A stretch of DNA of 64,000 bases from Mycteria americana (Eukaryota > Chordata > Aves > Ciconiiformes > Ciconiidae): NCBI RefSeq assembly GCF_035582795.1, contig NC_134366.1, positions 137,540,756-137,604,755 of the forward strand, written 5' to 3'. A program made the position numbers and the translations under genes. Positions 34,480 to 48,427 of this stretch are shown here, piece by piece. The notes under the pieces are model-generated. The model searched no databases. It saw only the letters and a program-made list of their open reading frames with translations, and was not told where the DNA came from. Numbering within the stretch: position 1 is the stretch's first letter; each line of letters begins with the position of its first letter.

Positions 34480-37400
34480 GAGGGGGTGCTGGTGTGCAGC
34501 AGCTGCTTGGCGTTAAAGCCACATGTGGCATTCCCTCCTGCCTTGTGATGCAGGGGTCACAAGGGAAGGTAGCATGCTCTGGTGAGAGCTGCGCTGTAGC
34601 AGTTTTAGCTTCCTTCTACATCTGACTGTCCCTGTTGATAGGATTATTTGCGCCAGGTAATACCCTAATCAGAAAGGCAGGAGTTTTCACGCTCTCGAAA
34701 AGCCACAGGGACAAATTGCTACGGAACAGATGCGGGCAGTTTTTCATTTGCGCGTGATCTCGGAGGCATAGCTTTAGGACCCTGTTGAGATAAGTATGTC
34801 CAAATCAGCTGCTTCAGTTTGCAAAAGATTTCACAGTAGCCCCCTCATACTTTTCTCTCCTCCCCTGTCCCGCTGAAGAAGGGAAATCCTTCAAACTTCC
34901 TGCTTTGCTGCCTTGAGATCTGTGAACTTTCTGCTTATTATAATGAAAGAGGAAATTCTCGACTTGGCTGTGACAGGGAGAATAAAAGCACAGACACTGG
35001 AGTGAAATAAGATCTACAGAGTAGCTTATTTTCTCCATATGTTTATCCTCAGCAGAACCATGAAAAATGGTAAATGGTCCAATGTGTTTTCTATTTAAAA
35101 AAAAAAAAAAAATGTATATTTGAGAAAGTGGCTGTGCGATTGTGTTTTACATGTTTCCATTTAACAATCAGATTTTACCTATTGTAAAAAAATCTGTCCT
35201 AAGGGAATGTTCTCCAATATTTTATCTTAAGCCCCAAATAGGGTATATGTCAGAGTCTTAGGTCATTTCAGTAAATTTAAAGAAGTTGTGATGTCTTTAA
35301 TTTTGGTCTCTACAGTTTAAGACATAACAGATATTGGTGTTCAAGCAGTAAGTGCTCAGCTCCTTCTAAAGAGCAGACTGTACTTATTTCAAGTTGCATC
35401 CAACTATTGAATTCAGTAATAAGTCTTTTTGCAGTATAGATCAAGATGATCCAAATAAATCACATGGAGAGAGGGAGGAGGGCTGGAGTTAAATACCTGG
35501 TGCTACATCAAGTTTTTCATATTCATTAGTGGTTGTGAACAGGGTTCAAGTGACAGTTCGGAGATGTAAATCCTTCACAGGGAAATGTCATGCATTTTAA
35601 CACTACCTCAGCCTGGGTTTGAGGAAACAACTTCTGAGCTTTCCTTGGCCTACCTGCTAGGACTGCTGTTGAGAGCAGCTGTGGTGGTGGATTTTACGAG
35701 GGGCACAACTCTGGACTAGGGCCAGTATGGAGATGGTCACCTTTATTTTACATAAGCCATCAAAACCATCATTGTACTTGTTCCTATGGTTACTTCTTGA
35801 TCTGGAGGCTAGATCCTCTCATTTAGGTGTCCTAGGCTTACGGTTCCCTTTCCTTTTCTTAAGACCATTTTCCTAGGACCAGCTCTTCTGAGATACAAAC
35901 ACTATCCCAGGTTACTTCGTTTCACACCGTGGGGCACACAGCCTGCATTACTTTTCGATGGAAGTGAACTGGAAGGTTTTCTGTAGGAGCACATCCAGCT
36001 GCTAATGAGTGTGCAGTTCGTGGGACTAGATTAGAGCTAGTCTGAAGTGACCCGCCTGCCAACAGTGTGGGGTCCCAACACTGAGTGTTCCTCTGTCCAA
36101 ACCCTATCCCATTTTGCAGGACTTCTTGTTAAAGTAGAGGCAGCCCGAGGGGTTGAAGTTCCAATAAAAGTTAAGAGTTAGGCTTCCAAGTCTCCTCAAC
36201 ACCAACATCAGTAGAGCGCATTGTGGTAGAAACTGTGTTTCCTTTATGATTGAAAAGGTGAAGCCATTTATAGTATTTCTGACAGTTTGCACAGAGTACC
36301 AGCAGTTTTCACTGAAGTTAATAGGAACAGAGTATTCACTTAGATAAATGAAAAAACCCTGTGGTTTCAGGGTTGGAGCCTATTTCTTCTGCGGGGTTAC
36401 AGAATGTAATCTTTTTTGATGTGTATGGTTCATATGGAAAAGTACATTAGCACTTGTGTAGTCGTGGTGGGCAAGAGAGCTAACTTTTCACTCATTTGGA
36501 CTGAAATTCTTATTTTGTGTACGTGCCCGGTTGAGGAGGCAGTTAAATTAAGGAACAGAAAAAGTCAATCAATTTTCTTCAACTGAATGTTATTGCATAG
36601 GAAAGGAACAGTATATAAGTGGGATTTGTGTGGAAGTGTAACGTACATAGTACCTCACCTAACTCATTTTCCTGAGTAATGTTGGGGAAATGGCCCTTTC
36701 CCTGGTACAGTTTGTGGCTGGCTGGAGAATGAAGAGACTATAAGGAGGAAGTGACTTTGCTGGTGTGTGTCAACATGGGAAATGCTTTGCTGGTTTCCCT
36801 ACACTGAAAACATGTCTATTATATGCCAGATTTGTTTAGGTTCTTCAGTTTATATTGGAATTAAAGAGCATCTCACTGAGGACAAATTGCTGGTTGGTTA
36901 TTTAAAGTATTTTTGTTCCCCTACTCCTCTGTGATTCTTCATCCTCTGGTTATCATCAGTGTAGTGAGAAGCAGCTTGGTTTGTGTATTCTGTCAAAAGC
37001 CTACAAGGCTATTAAGTGCAAAGCAGAAGATTTAATATATTAATTATTTTATTAGATAGATGTAGCTGAGCATTCATTCCCATGTGAGTGTGTTCACCTC
37101 TTCTTTTTGGCTTTCTACTATGTAAATACAGTATATTGTTTTTAATCTGCAGTCATCACAGATCAAATCTGAGTGGAAAGGTCTGGTTGTATTAATATTA
37201 TTCTTTTGGATCTCCTGAATCTTCCAGTAATAAACTATAGTAGCTCAGTATGTTGAGACATCAGTGATACTGAGCAATAACAATTTTGGGCCCATCTGAG
37301 CGAGGTATGTAAACATACATGAGGTGGATAAACTTAAGTCCCCCAGTAGTCGCAGCAATGTCGGAGGGAGCAGGCATACACAGGAAATTATGAAGAAAGG

Positions 37401-39332
37401 CTTACACTTTTCCTTCAAACATTTCATTATAACATTTGGAGTGTCATTGCAATACCAGAGGTTTTGTTCTTGTTAGCATTTAGCATTTCTTAAAAGAAAT
37501 TAATGTAGTGATGGAAGAATTTACCTAAGGCACTAAAATGCTTTGGAAAACTACATCTACAGATGGAGTTTATTAAGAGCTACAATATGAGGTTTTGGTT
37601 ACAAGCTATTGATACTTTACTGGCTAAATTAGCAATCGGGATTTTTCTGCTGCTGGGTGATCTCTCTGGTGATCACCTTGTCTTCCTATGGCGAAATCTT
37701 TGTTTTCCAATGAAAGAGAAACTGTACTTTCAAGGATAGAGGAGAATCTTTTTTCACTGAAATGCACTTTCTGGAGGGGAGAGAAAGCAACAATTGGTGA
37801 ATATTTACTCTGTCTAAAATAATTACGTGTCATCCAACTGTGTAACTGACGTAATATTACCTTTAGTGTTCATGGTAAAGATGCTTTTTTTAAAAGAATT
37901 TGTTACTTTATCAATATGTACCTTATCTATTTCATTCTTTACAGCAAACAACAAAGCGTCTACATTTAATGCGCTCTGTGTAAATAAAATGAAAATTTCC
38001 TATTTTGCTCTAAAAGAACAATTAGCTAACTAGAGTAAAACTGAATAAACTTTCCCAAGATTCTCCTTGATCCACGATTTTATGCTGGGGAATATACTTG
38101 AATTTTTAATGAATGTTTTAAAAAATAATTTTTTTTTAAAATTTGCTTAATGTTATCATGTAAGGTTTCATTTACTGTCTAAATCAGGGAACTCACCTGA
38201 ACCCTCAATGTACCAGCAGTAAAGAGACCAGCAAAACTGTGGGTAGAAGTTGCTGAGAAATTCAAAAGTATTTAATAGTAAAGAGTTGCCAAAAAGTGGC
38301 TGGCTTAATTTGTCACCTTGTAACTTGGTATAAGGCTTAGTTTTTATGATTGTGCCTTACACTGACTGTTTGGCCAGTAAAGGCAAACCAAGCCATGAAG
38401 AACTTTAGGATGCAGATACACTGCAGGGTATTAGGCTAGATGCAATAGTAGGTAAATATATATAGAGATATATAAAAAATATGTAAATGTGTGTATATAT
38501 ATATATATTTGGGAAAGAAATTTTATTTTGGAATAGAAATTGGAAATGTAATAGATCTGCTACACTTGGTACTTCAGGGGATAGCCATGGAAGTAGAGTT
38601 TATTTTTTCTATGACAGAGATTGTTTTTCTGGTGCAGTTTTGTGTTCTGACAAATTTGACATTGATGGGAATAGAAGCAGATGTTGGCACTTAATGTAAG
38701 CCTTCCAATACCCCACAGCCTCAGCTGGAGTGACTAGTTAGATCCTGAAGCAGCTGGGGGAAAAAAAAAGCTAGTTCATTATTATGTAGACTATAGTATG
38801 GTTTACAGAATCTCGTCTGTGAATATATATACATTTCTGTCAGTTAACTCTCAAATCTCAGTTTAATGCCATTAAATCCTACTGTACTATCTTCTCTCTT
38901 CTGCTTGCTCTAAAGTGGAAAAAGGGTTCGTTTTCTTTAAATGTGTGCCCTGTTAAGGGAAGCTGAGTCCTTGCTTTTCAACGGGCATAAAGAGATTTTG
39001 TTCATAAGGTTTATTGCCCAGCCTCCTTGGTGGCTGTGTGACTCCTCAGGATCTGTATTTCCCTGCCACACTGAGCCTTTCCTTTCTCTTGGCTCAGTAG
39101 GTATTTCTCTGATTGTTGAGCAGACGAATTAGTTGGACAAGTGATAATAGTAATTGAGACTCCAGGTAAACTTTAGTCAAATTCAGTGTTACTAACGCTG
39201 ACCAGCAATAGAGGATTTGTGTCCTGGATTGAAACTCCTCAAATGGTTATGCTAGACGATGAAATTAGGTGTTGGGCCTTTCACAAAAGAACCACTTTTA
39301 AGTGTTTTTTATGTCTGTAGTTTGATACAACA
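34480..39332. other. Intron 1, non-coding, nothing recognised
   Basis: AT-rich intronic sequence. Simple runs only: A16 at 35097-35112 and a TA microsatellite at about 38493-38508. No gene is seen on either strand. Confidence 0.5.
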
Positions 39333-39369
39333 ACGTGCGTGTGTTGTTTTTGTGTGTATGTGTGTATAT
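39333..39369 (+). repeat. Interrupted (TG)n microsatellite
   Basis: TGTG/TATG simple sequence lies directly against the 3' tail of a short CR1 fragment. Confidence 0.8.
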
Positions 39370-39440
39370 CATAGAATCATAGAATATCTCAAGTTGGAAG
39401 GGACCTGTAAGCATCATCAAGTCCAACTCCCTAAATAAGT
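39370..39440 (-). mobile_element. CR1 LINE, very short 3' tail
   Basis: The + strand reads CATAGAATCATAGAATATCT and then GTTGGAAGGGACCTG, the complement of a CR1 3' end. Only about 70 bp remain before the match stops at 'ccaactccctaaataag'. Confidence 0.9.
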
Positions 39441-41159
39441 TACTTGTATATCTCAATTACAGTAATGATTAGTGACTTCATAATGGTTTGCATGATTGCA
39501 TTTGTATTTTATAAAAGGGATTTAAATGAATGGAAGGGAAGGGTTTTAGCTGGCTGCATTTTTTGATAAGGTTATGTGATTTCCTTTCTCTTCAGGAAAA
39601 GAAAAACAACATTCTATGGCTACTTCATCATAAAAAGTCAAAAGGAAGTGCAAACACAATTACCATAGAAAGTCAATATCTTTTCCATTCACTTCCAATT
39701 TCTGCTGTTTTTAACTTGCTTAAGCGTTACAAAAAATCTGAATGTGGTATTCTATTCTTATTTGACTTTGCTTGGCTATATCAATAGCACCACCTGTGGT
39801 CTTTATCAGAGTGAGGGTAACTGCTTAAAAGCTGTTAGTTCTTTGTAATCCCTGCCCCCAAGGTTGAATGCTTGCTTTATGGAGTGGATTAGCAAGAAAG
39901 ATTATTCGCATCTCTACTAGCTGAGCCCAGAATTTGTGCAAGGTATGACAATGGCAAAAAGCAGAGGTTTTTCAGAAGAATTTTCAAGGATGTATCTTAT
40001 CTTGTTTGGAAGTGTAAGGAGTTATACTGCACTCTAGAGAGATGTTTCATACTTTTCAATGGATTTCCTCTTACTGCTCTCAGATGTACTTGGACTATAT
40101 TTTGAAAAGCTGCTCTTTAAGAAAAAAAAGGTGGTTTGTTTAGCTGTTCAGTGAAAAGCCCAAAATACTGAAAGGAGAAATCTTTGTTTCATAACATTTA
40201 AGAAACTTTTCTGTTCATAAGACTTACTGTAGACTAAGATGTATCATGCTGAAGACCATGATATGCTTAGGGGTGTTGTACAACTTGATTTATCTGTATT
40301 TATAAATATCATTATATTTCCAGTGTTCCAGTTATTCCTTTGCTCTGCCTTATAGCTCAGTCCTAACTCTCCTGCCACATATATTTCACAAGTTTGTAAT
40401 GTGAGCTGCTAATTTAGAAGAGACTATTTGGAGGGGGCCGTCAATCAATATGTCCAGACTTAAGTTACTCTGTGCAGCCTAACTCTGTTGAATAGTATGC
40501 TGTTTGCAGTGATTTCAAATATTTATGGAGACATATTTTTCAACCCTCTTCAGTAGTAATTTTTGTCACCATTTTGAAACACCAAGTGCTTTGAAACTAT
40601 GCATTCCAAGGTGGGTTTGTATTTTTTTTGGTAGTGTTAGCATGAAGAACAATTTTGTCAAAGCAGAGGAATTCAAAGTTAGTAACAGTATTACACTATA
40701 GGAGGAACTGAGAAGTTCTTCACGTTGGAAACCAAAAGGAACTGTATTTTGGCCAAAATAAACAAATCCAAACTGGCTATAGTTGACCTAAGATACTGGT
40801 GGGGGCAACTTGCCAGTCTGTAGAAGGCTATAACCATGTGTCTGTATGTTAAGTATATGTCCCTGTTTGGAAAGTAATGGGGCTACCCATGAATCAAATA
40901 TAGACTTGAATAATATAATAATTTTTATTAATAATTAGAGTAATTTAGGCTCTACCTTTTTATATATGTATCTTGAATAATTCTGTATACTTATGTACTA
41001 ATCTTGAATAATTTTGTATACTTATGTACTAATGCATATTCTTTTTCAGGAATTTTGTTTAACTATTTTTGCTTTAATTCTAAACTGCATAATTTTCTGT
41101 TTTGGACTGAGCAGGATTGTCCCTGTCTTTGGTGAATAGATTGTGTGCATTGGTGTGGG
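39441..41159. other. Intron 1, non-coding, with a 31-bp duplication
   Basis: No gene is seen. At 40970-41031 a 31-bp AT-rich unit beginning ATCTTGAATAATT is repeated once in tandem with one mismatch. Confidence 0.6.
40970..41031 (+). repeat. 31-bp tandem duplication
   Basis: Copies at 40970-41000 and 41001-41031 differ at one base (C/T). A recent replication-slippage event is the simplest explanation. Confidence 0.9.
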
Positions 41160-42925
41160 ACTCGAGACAGAGCTTAGGGACAGGCTACTCAGGAGGAATA
41201 TAAAGGCATGCAAGACTGGAGATAGCAAAGCCAAAGCTCAGCTGGCATTGGAATTGGGATATGAAAGGCAACAGAAAGGACTTCCTTAAGTACATTGGTA
41301 GCAAAAGGAAGGCTAGGGAAAATGTGTGCCTACAGCTCAGTGGGGCCTTGTGAAAAGGGGACATAGAAAAGGCTGAGGTACTCCATGCTTTTTCTCCCAG
41401 AGTTTTCACCGTTAAGGGTTTTCCTTAGGCCTCTCGAAGCTTACTTGCAGATTTTGTGAGAATGTGTCATTGCCTACAGTAGAAAGCAGCACAGTTGCAA
41501 AGTACTTCAGGCAATTGGATATAAACAAGTCTGAGATCAGGTAGGATGCATCTGAGGAAGCTGGCCAATGTCAATGTGAGGCCTGTCTGTCATCTTTGAA
41601 TGGTCATGGTGATTGTGGGAAGTTCCTAATGACTGGGAAAACACAAATGTCAAACCTAGCTTCAGGAAGGTTAAGGAAGAGGCTGTGGGGAAGTGTGAGC
41701 TTGTCAGCCTCACCTCAGTCCTTGGGAAGGTGATGCAGTGAATCATCTTCAAAACCATTTCCATGCAGCTGATGGAAAAGAAAGTGATTGGAAGCAGCCT
41801 CTGGGGATTTACCAAGAGTGAATCATTCCCGATTGCCTTCTGTGAGGAGATGATTGGCTCAGAAACTTGGTGAGAGCTATGGATATTGTTTACCTTGATT
41901 TAACCAAAGTCTTTGGAAAGGTCTGACATACTATCCTTACATCTAGATCTTGTAATTTGGACTGGATAGACAATAAGGTGGGTGGGAAACTGGTGGATAT
42001 GTTAGGTTCAAGGGACAGTTGTCAACAGTACAAACTACAAGTGGTGGCCCGTTATCAGCGGTGTCCCTCAAGAACCAGTACTGTTATCACCTCTTCAGTA
42101 ATGTCCTGAATGGTGGGATAGGAAGGTGCACTTTCAGCAGAGGGATCTCAAGAGGCTGGAGTACTGACAGTACTGACAGGAGCCTCATGAAGTTCAGTGA
42201 AGGCAAACGCAGAGTCCCGTACCTGGGGTGGAATCATGCTATACACCAGTACAGGCAGGGCGCCAGGATGCAGCTTTACAGAAAGGGCTCTGGCAGTGAT
42301 TGTGGACAAGATCTGGAACATGAGTCAGCATTGCACCCTTGCAATGCAGAAAACAATCAGTATCCTGGGCTATTTTAGCAACGGTGTCGCCAGTAGATCA
42401 AGGGAAGTGATTCTTTACCCTCTACTCTGTAGAGCTGTGAGACCTTTGTGGCCCCAGCTTTGGGTTCCCTAGTTCAAGAAATAAATTTATGTATTGGAGC
42501 AAGTCCAGTGGAGGGCCAGCAAGGTGATGAGGGGCCTGGAGCATATTACTTGCAAAAAAGAGGCTGAGAGAACAAGGTTTCTTTGACCTTAAGAAGAGAA
42601 ATCTCAGTGAAATTTTTGTTGTTGTTTGCATCTTCCTGATGGGTGGATATGGAGAAGATGGAGCCACACTCCTGTCAGAGGTGCACAGTGGAAGAAAGAG
42701 AGGCAATGGAAAATGGGAAATTCCAACTCAATGTGAGAGGAAAAAATATTGTTTACCATGAGGATGGTAAAAAACTGGAACAAGTTGCCCAGAGGCTGTG
42801 GAATATCTGTATTTTGTTCAAAGGTCAACTGGGCAAGACTGGGCTTCCTGTTCTAGTTGACACTGCCTCGCTCAAGCGGGTGGGCTAGATGACCTCTGGA
42901 GGTCCCTTGCAGCCTACATAACTCA
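41160..42925 (+). mobile_element. Decayed CR1 LINE with much of ORF2, sense to PREX2
   Basis: This CR1 remnant of about 1.77 kb is in + orientation. From 41160 translated pieces in shifting frames recall the ORF2 linker before the RT (GDSKAKAQLALELGYE). The RT core follows around 41740-42110; 'ggtgtccctcaagaaccagt' is the decayed GVPQGS box. The C-terminal and 3' UTR part runs to about 42925, with GGGCTAGATGACCTCTGGAG. Frameshifts and stops are frequent, so no product is possible. It is far more diverged than the CR1 at 60975-63303 and must be much older. Its 5' end is approximate. Confidence 0.85.
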
Positions 42926-45900
42926 TCAATTTTGCAATTTATTGATATGATGGGGAAAAAGGCAGGCTGTCTTGAAGTTTCAACTCTTCAGGAGAGGAAA
43001 TTTTTCAGGGTTGCACCTCCAGTTTGTTTCCTCTGTCCTCTGAAATTGCAATGCAAATGGCCAGGCTATACTGTTCAGCAAACAAATACTCAAAATCCAA
43101 GAGGAAACTCAGATACAGAGTTATTTTTTCCACTGTATTATATTTGCTCAGGAAACAGATAACCTGTTACTTCTGTAATATTTTCTATTCAGAGAGATCT
43201 CAGTGCATTGCTGGCATTAATAAGTCAAATCTGAGTAGTTCTACAAAGGGGAAACTTAGAGACAGATCTCAATTTTTGGGTCCCAGTGGAAGTTTGTGGC
43301 AGAGCCAGAAATATAATCTGATGTCTTGATTCCCAGTTCAGTACTCTGACAGCAAAGCAGTCCTTTCTTTATATATCATTGATGCTAGAAGAATGGTTGT
43401 CTGCTTAAAATGTCTGAAACTGCAAGGATAATTTTTCAGAGCCAGCTTCATTTTGTGAAATGATTCTCCTGTGATTCTCTCATAGACTGTTCACAGCTGA
43501 AGTTATCCTGTTGTAGGGACAGAACTTGAGATATTAGGGGTTGACACTTTAAGTCCCATGAGACCTCCTGATTCTTCTTTTTGCTTTTGGCAGCCTGGCT
43601 GCCAAGTCATCTGGCATACCTCATGAGCGTTCAAGTTCAAGGTTGAAGAGCCCGAGTTTTGTGTAGGGGAATGGGTAGGAGAAACAGCTAGAACTGAAGA
43701 GCAGTGGAGAGAACAGTAATAAGATGTAGGAGGGTGGCTTTCTTTATTTCAATGTCATTTGTGTGATGCAGGCCCCCTGACAAATTGGTAATATCTTGCT
43801 GAATAGAAATCCACTCTTTGACCTTCGTAGGGAGGTTTTATATGCATTCTCACTTCAAAATGAAATTTGGCTGTAGATGCTGATATTTACACCTGAAGTT
43901 TAACTACATTATACGTATTCATATGTTTGCTTTCTAAATACAGTTTTGCCTATTATAACAGCTAGAGCAAGTGACCAGTATAAATTGATAGATGAATTTA
44001 TATTAAATAGGTTTTTTATATTCGCCCTGTGAAATATACTGTTAATTTCTGAAGCTGTTTAAATGGAGTCATTCCTAGAGAGACGGATGGATGTGTTCCT
44101 ACATGTTGACTCCACAGTCCCAGCCTCCTTATGCCAAAATCAAACATGATGTGACAGAGGAGCATCAGTGGAGACAGAACACTCTTAGACAAGTCTCGGA
44201 AAATAACTTGTTGCCCTACGGGGTATCCATGTTAGTAACGTGTTATAGACGATCTCAACAGGAATGACGTAATGTATTGGAGAGCAGAGTTGCTTGAGGT
44301 GTGTGCATGGTGTCTTCTGTAATATTTAAAGATGAAGTGTTAAGCGCTCCATCAGGGATATGAATCAATTTGAATAGCATGGATTAGGCAAGAGCAATCA
44401 GCTGGCAGGCTGAACAGAAAAGGAGAGATGGGCTGCAAACATGGAGATTATCTAGGCCAGGAAGAGTTATCCACGAGATTTATGCAGTTAATCCTCATTG
44501 TAGCTGGTTAGGTATGAGCTGGGCCATGGAAAATTCTCTCTACTTGGGACTTCAGCATCTTGGTAGATAATAAGGATGTTTTTATTTGCATCACAAAAAG
44601 CAATTGAGAAAATGTAATTGGGTAGTAGCTGGTCAGAGCTTAAAGGCTGGCCAGGTCTGGCTGGCTGAGGGACAATGATTAGTGTCATGTACTCACCAGT
44701 CTGAGAAACAAATCTGAAGGTGACACTTGGAATATATGTGTGGCTGTGACCTCTGAGTCCCCAGCTGAAATGGGTGGGACGTATTTCGGGAACTGTAAGT
44801 CTGAAAGGCTAAACTACAAGGGAGTTTTCTCACTTGGGATAGAATTGTGTTTATTGTATTGTTGTACTTGCTGTAAATGTCCATTTTTTTGAAAGGCCTA
44901 ATTTATTTGCCTTACTAACTTCATGAAGTTGTGGTTACAGAAAGTCTTCAGAGGCATGTATCTTGGGGCTTGTGTAGGAAGAGTTTGCTGGCAAGCAGTG
45001 AAGGGCGAGTTTGGTAGCCAAGTATCTGTATTGGAAAGACTACCTTGTAATAAGCACAAACTGGTGAAGTAGATGAGACACTTAGAGACACGTCCAGTGG
45101 CAAACTCTGAATCATCTATATTTGTGTCCTCACTGCCCCCACCCCCAAAAGCATGACAGTTCAAAACATGATGAATGTGTACCTAAAACAAAGCTGGTTT
45201 TATGTTATTACTCAGCTAAAAATTCCAGACTGGGAATTAAGTTAAATACTGATTACTAGGTAACAGCACGAAAGTGGAGCAACCCCTGAAATGAGTGATT
45301 AGTTTGTATTTTCTTTAACAAAAGATACTGTAAGAGTCATCAGCTTCCCATTTTATGTTATTGAAATAAGCTAGAAAGTACTAGATACAAAATGGAAGAA
45401 CGGTATGGAGGATTTCTCTTCCCTAGCCTTTAATATGCTTTCAGGATGTTCTCAGGTTCTTCTGTAAACTTAATTGGCCATGTTTTTACTTCTTAATCCC
45501 TACTGTGACATTTTGAAAAAAATTGGACACTAAAAGCACAAAGCTATAAAGTTGAAATGATGTACTGTATAACGAAGTGATTGATCTCTGGGATGCTATG
45601 AATTTGTGTAACAAGACTGGAAAATCACTTCATTTCATTGCTTAGTATGTGCTAAGTTACCTTACCCAAGGAATTTAAGCATATGGTGTATCCAGATGCC
45701 TAGAAGAAATAGCTTACGACAGGATGCTTTGAGATAACATCCTCGGATTCTGTAGCGTGAGCGTGGTAAAGGGACTTTGCTTTAACAGTCACAGAGGCAT
45801 TTGAGACTTAAACAGACGTGGAAGCAGCTGAAGCTCTGCAGTGTATAAGCAGTGCTTTCATTAAAAAGATACCAAAGCCTTACAAGGTAGAGGGAAGGGA

Positions 45901-47829
45901 AAGAGTGGCACCCACATGTAGAGTTCATATTTTGTCACTTGTAAAATGTTCATCGCTGATTTATCTTTTTATTGTCTGTGGGGGAGAGTTATTTTGCAGA
46001 AACCATAAAAAGCAGGAAGACAGTAAATATGTCCTAATTCATAGAATGCCTTTGTAAAAATGGCCACCTTAAATTTATAATGATAGCTGCTTCCTTCCTT
46101 CCAGTGCCTGCTGATTTTTGTTCCTGAAAGCTTATAAAATACCACTTAAAAATGAAATTGAAGTATAAGATAAAGACCTAAAATGAGAGGTGTTGGCAGG
46201 AACCTGTGAATTGCTGTGATACATTTAATAATAGGTCTATCACAGTAATTTTTTTTTATAATGGTGGCTAGTAGCATTGCTTAAGGAGAGTGAATCCTTC
46301 CCAACTTCAGGCACCAGTGGTTTGGGGGCTGTCTGTACTGAAGATTGTGGATGTAGGGCCTGGATGCAAACTAAGTAATCTCTGAGTTTGCCTAGTTTAT
46401 TTTTGTACAGTTTGTGTTTTTTTGGCACCAGTAACTTCTGAATATGTTTCCCACAAAATAATTCCTTTTGCTCATTTTAAATGTCCTGCCTGAGAAATTC
46501 ACTAAGTACTTGTGTCACTATTTTTCTTGTTAGGAGTCCAAGTCTGATTATTCCTGTTATGAAAGCCCTTTCATACTTCTGATTATCTTTCAAACTCCTT
46601 TGGGATGAATTCTTCTGGTGCCAGTATCATTGATCTTCACCCTGGTTTCGTTCTTAATCTTTTGCACAACAGTTTTCAGAGGGTAAAAATGAAAACCCCC
46701 AAATGTGTGTGATAGATGTTTGAGGTACTGAATTATGATTTTTCTTGTACTGAAAGATGTTAAAGAATTCTGCTTATCCTTCTTTTGCAAAGTGTAGTTA
46801 GGACCTTACTTAGCCCCTCCAAAGGGGCTAAGTAATTCCTCTCTTCATTTACCTTTAAGTATTGAAAGTTATATTTTTCGAAGTTGGAGGTGATGCTTGA
46901 AGTATGAGTTGCAGTTGCTGTTTGCTGTCCTTCTCACCACTCTGTTCTGCAGTGTGAAACTGTATGGGGAAAAGGTGTGGAAACAGAGCTCAGTGAAGGA
47001 CAAAAGTAGTCAGCAACAGTAATAAATATGAAGAATGAGAGGTGTGAGATTACAGGAGAAACTGTGCTCTGGAAATACGAGGGGGAGAATACTGGAAATG
47101 AAGAGAAAATGCATGAACAACGTAGAAAAGGAAGAGGGCATGGTTACTGGTTCTTCTAAAAACAAAAAAACACACAAAAACCCCCTTTGAAACATACCAC
47201 GTATGTGATGAGATTTCCTCATATTGAAGTATTTACGTTAATAGGACAGGCATCACTGGCTTTTGCAGTGTTAAATTAGGTGCCACTCCTGGTAGCAGAA
47301 GTTAACTATGTTGTTGGGTGGCTGAAGTGGGTATAGCTAGCAATAAGGTAGAAATGCAGTTTCTTAGATATCTTTAAATACAGTCAGCTTGGTGTGAAAA
47401 TACCATTACCTTTGCATTTGGTTATTGTCTGCTTATTTTCATTTATTTTATGATAAAATGTGAAGTTTCAATAATTATCAAGAGATAGTTGAGAATTTTG
47501 TAATTAAAGAGAGCAAAACGTGAGCTGTCGTTAGCTGATCTCAAGCTTACCAGTAAAAGAGACCTCCGGGTTTTCAAGATAATGTGACTGATTTAACATT
47601 TTGAAAGTGACAAGTTGTAGATTGCTTCATAATGTTGGAAATATTTTTGGCAGAGTTGAGATCTTTCTGTGGGTTAGAATTACAGAGAATTGCTCTTAAA
47701 TAGAAGGATCGTCTCTGCTGTTTTCTCTAAGTAGAAAGGTTCATTTTCTAATAAGATGTTGATTCTATAGTTCAGTTACACAAAACAACACGTAACTACC
47801 ATTAATAATAATATTGGAATTAATGAGTG
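42926..47829. other. Intron 1, non-coding, with a 30-bp hairpin
   Basis: No gene or named repeat is seen. A perfect 13-bp inverted repeat lies at 46806-46835 (see findings). The short frames on both strands show no protein-like pattern. Confidence 0.5.
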
Positions 47830-48427
47830 TGTTGTTGTTTAACCCCAGCCGGCGACTAAGCCCCACACAGCCGCTCGCTCACTCCCCCCGCAGCGGGATG
47901 GAGGAGAGAATCGGAAGAGCAAAAGTGAGAAAACTCGTGGGTTGAGATAAAGACAGTTTAACAGGTAAAGCAAAAGCTGCGCACGCAAGCAAAGCAAAAC
48001 AAGGAATTCACTCGCTCCTTCCCATGGGCAGGCAGGTGTTCAGCCACCTCCAGGAAAGCAGGGCTCCATCATGCGTAACAGTTACTTGGGAAGACAAACG
48101 CCATCACTCCGAACGTCCCCCGCTTCCTTCTTCTTCCCCCAGCTTTATATGCTGAGCATGACGCCATATGGTCTGGGATAGCCCTTTGGTCAGTTGGGGT
48201 CAGCTGTCCCAGCCGTGTCCCCTCCCAGCTTCCTGTGCACCCCCAGCCTACTCGCTGGTGGGGTGGGGTGAGGAGCAGAAAAGGCCTTGACTCTGTGTGA
48301 GCACTGCTCAGCAGTAACGAAAACCTCCCTGTGTTATCAGCCCTGTTTCCAGCACAAATCCAAACATAGCCCCCAAACACTAGCTACTATGAAGAAAATT
48401 AATTCTATCCCAGCCAAAACCAGCACA
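47830..48427 (-). mobile_element. Solo LTR, avian ERV (ERVL-like), antisense in intron
   Basis: This is the best-preserved LTR of the window, about 600 bp in - orientation. Its - strand begins TGTGCTGGTTTTGGCTGGGA and ends CAACAACA. It carries ATATAAAGC (48144-48150 region) as a TATA box just after the conserved GGCGTCATGCTCAG element. The polyadenylation signal has decayed to GTTAAA near 47957. Flanks GAGTG (47825-47829) and GAATG (48428-48432) form a 5-bp target duplication with one mismatch, as expected for an ERVL-type integrase. No internal viral genes remain. It is antisense to PREX2, the orientation usually tolerated within introns. Confidence 0.88.

Noticed and set aside
46806..46835. 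Hairpin as a microRNA precursor
   Set aside because: Thirty bases is too short for a pre-miRNA, and the flanks do not extend the stem.
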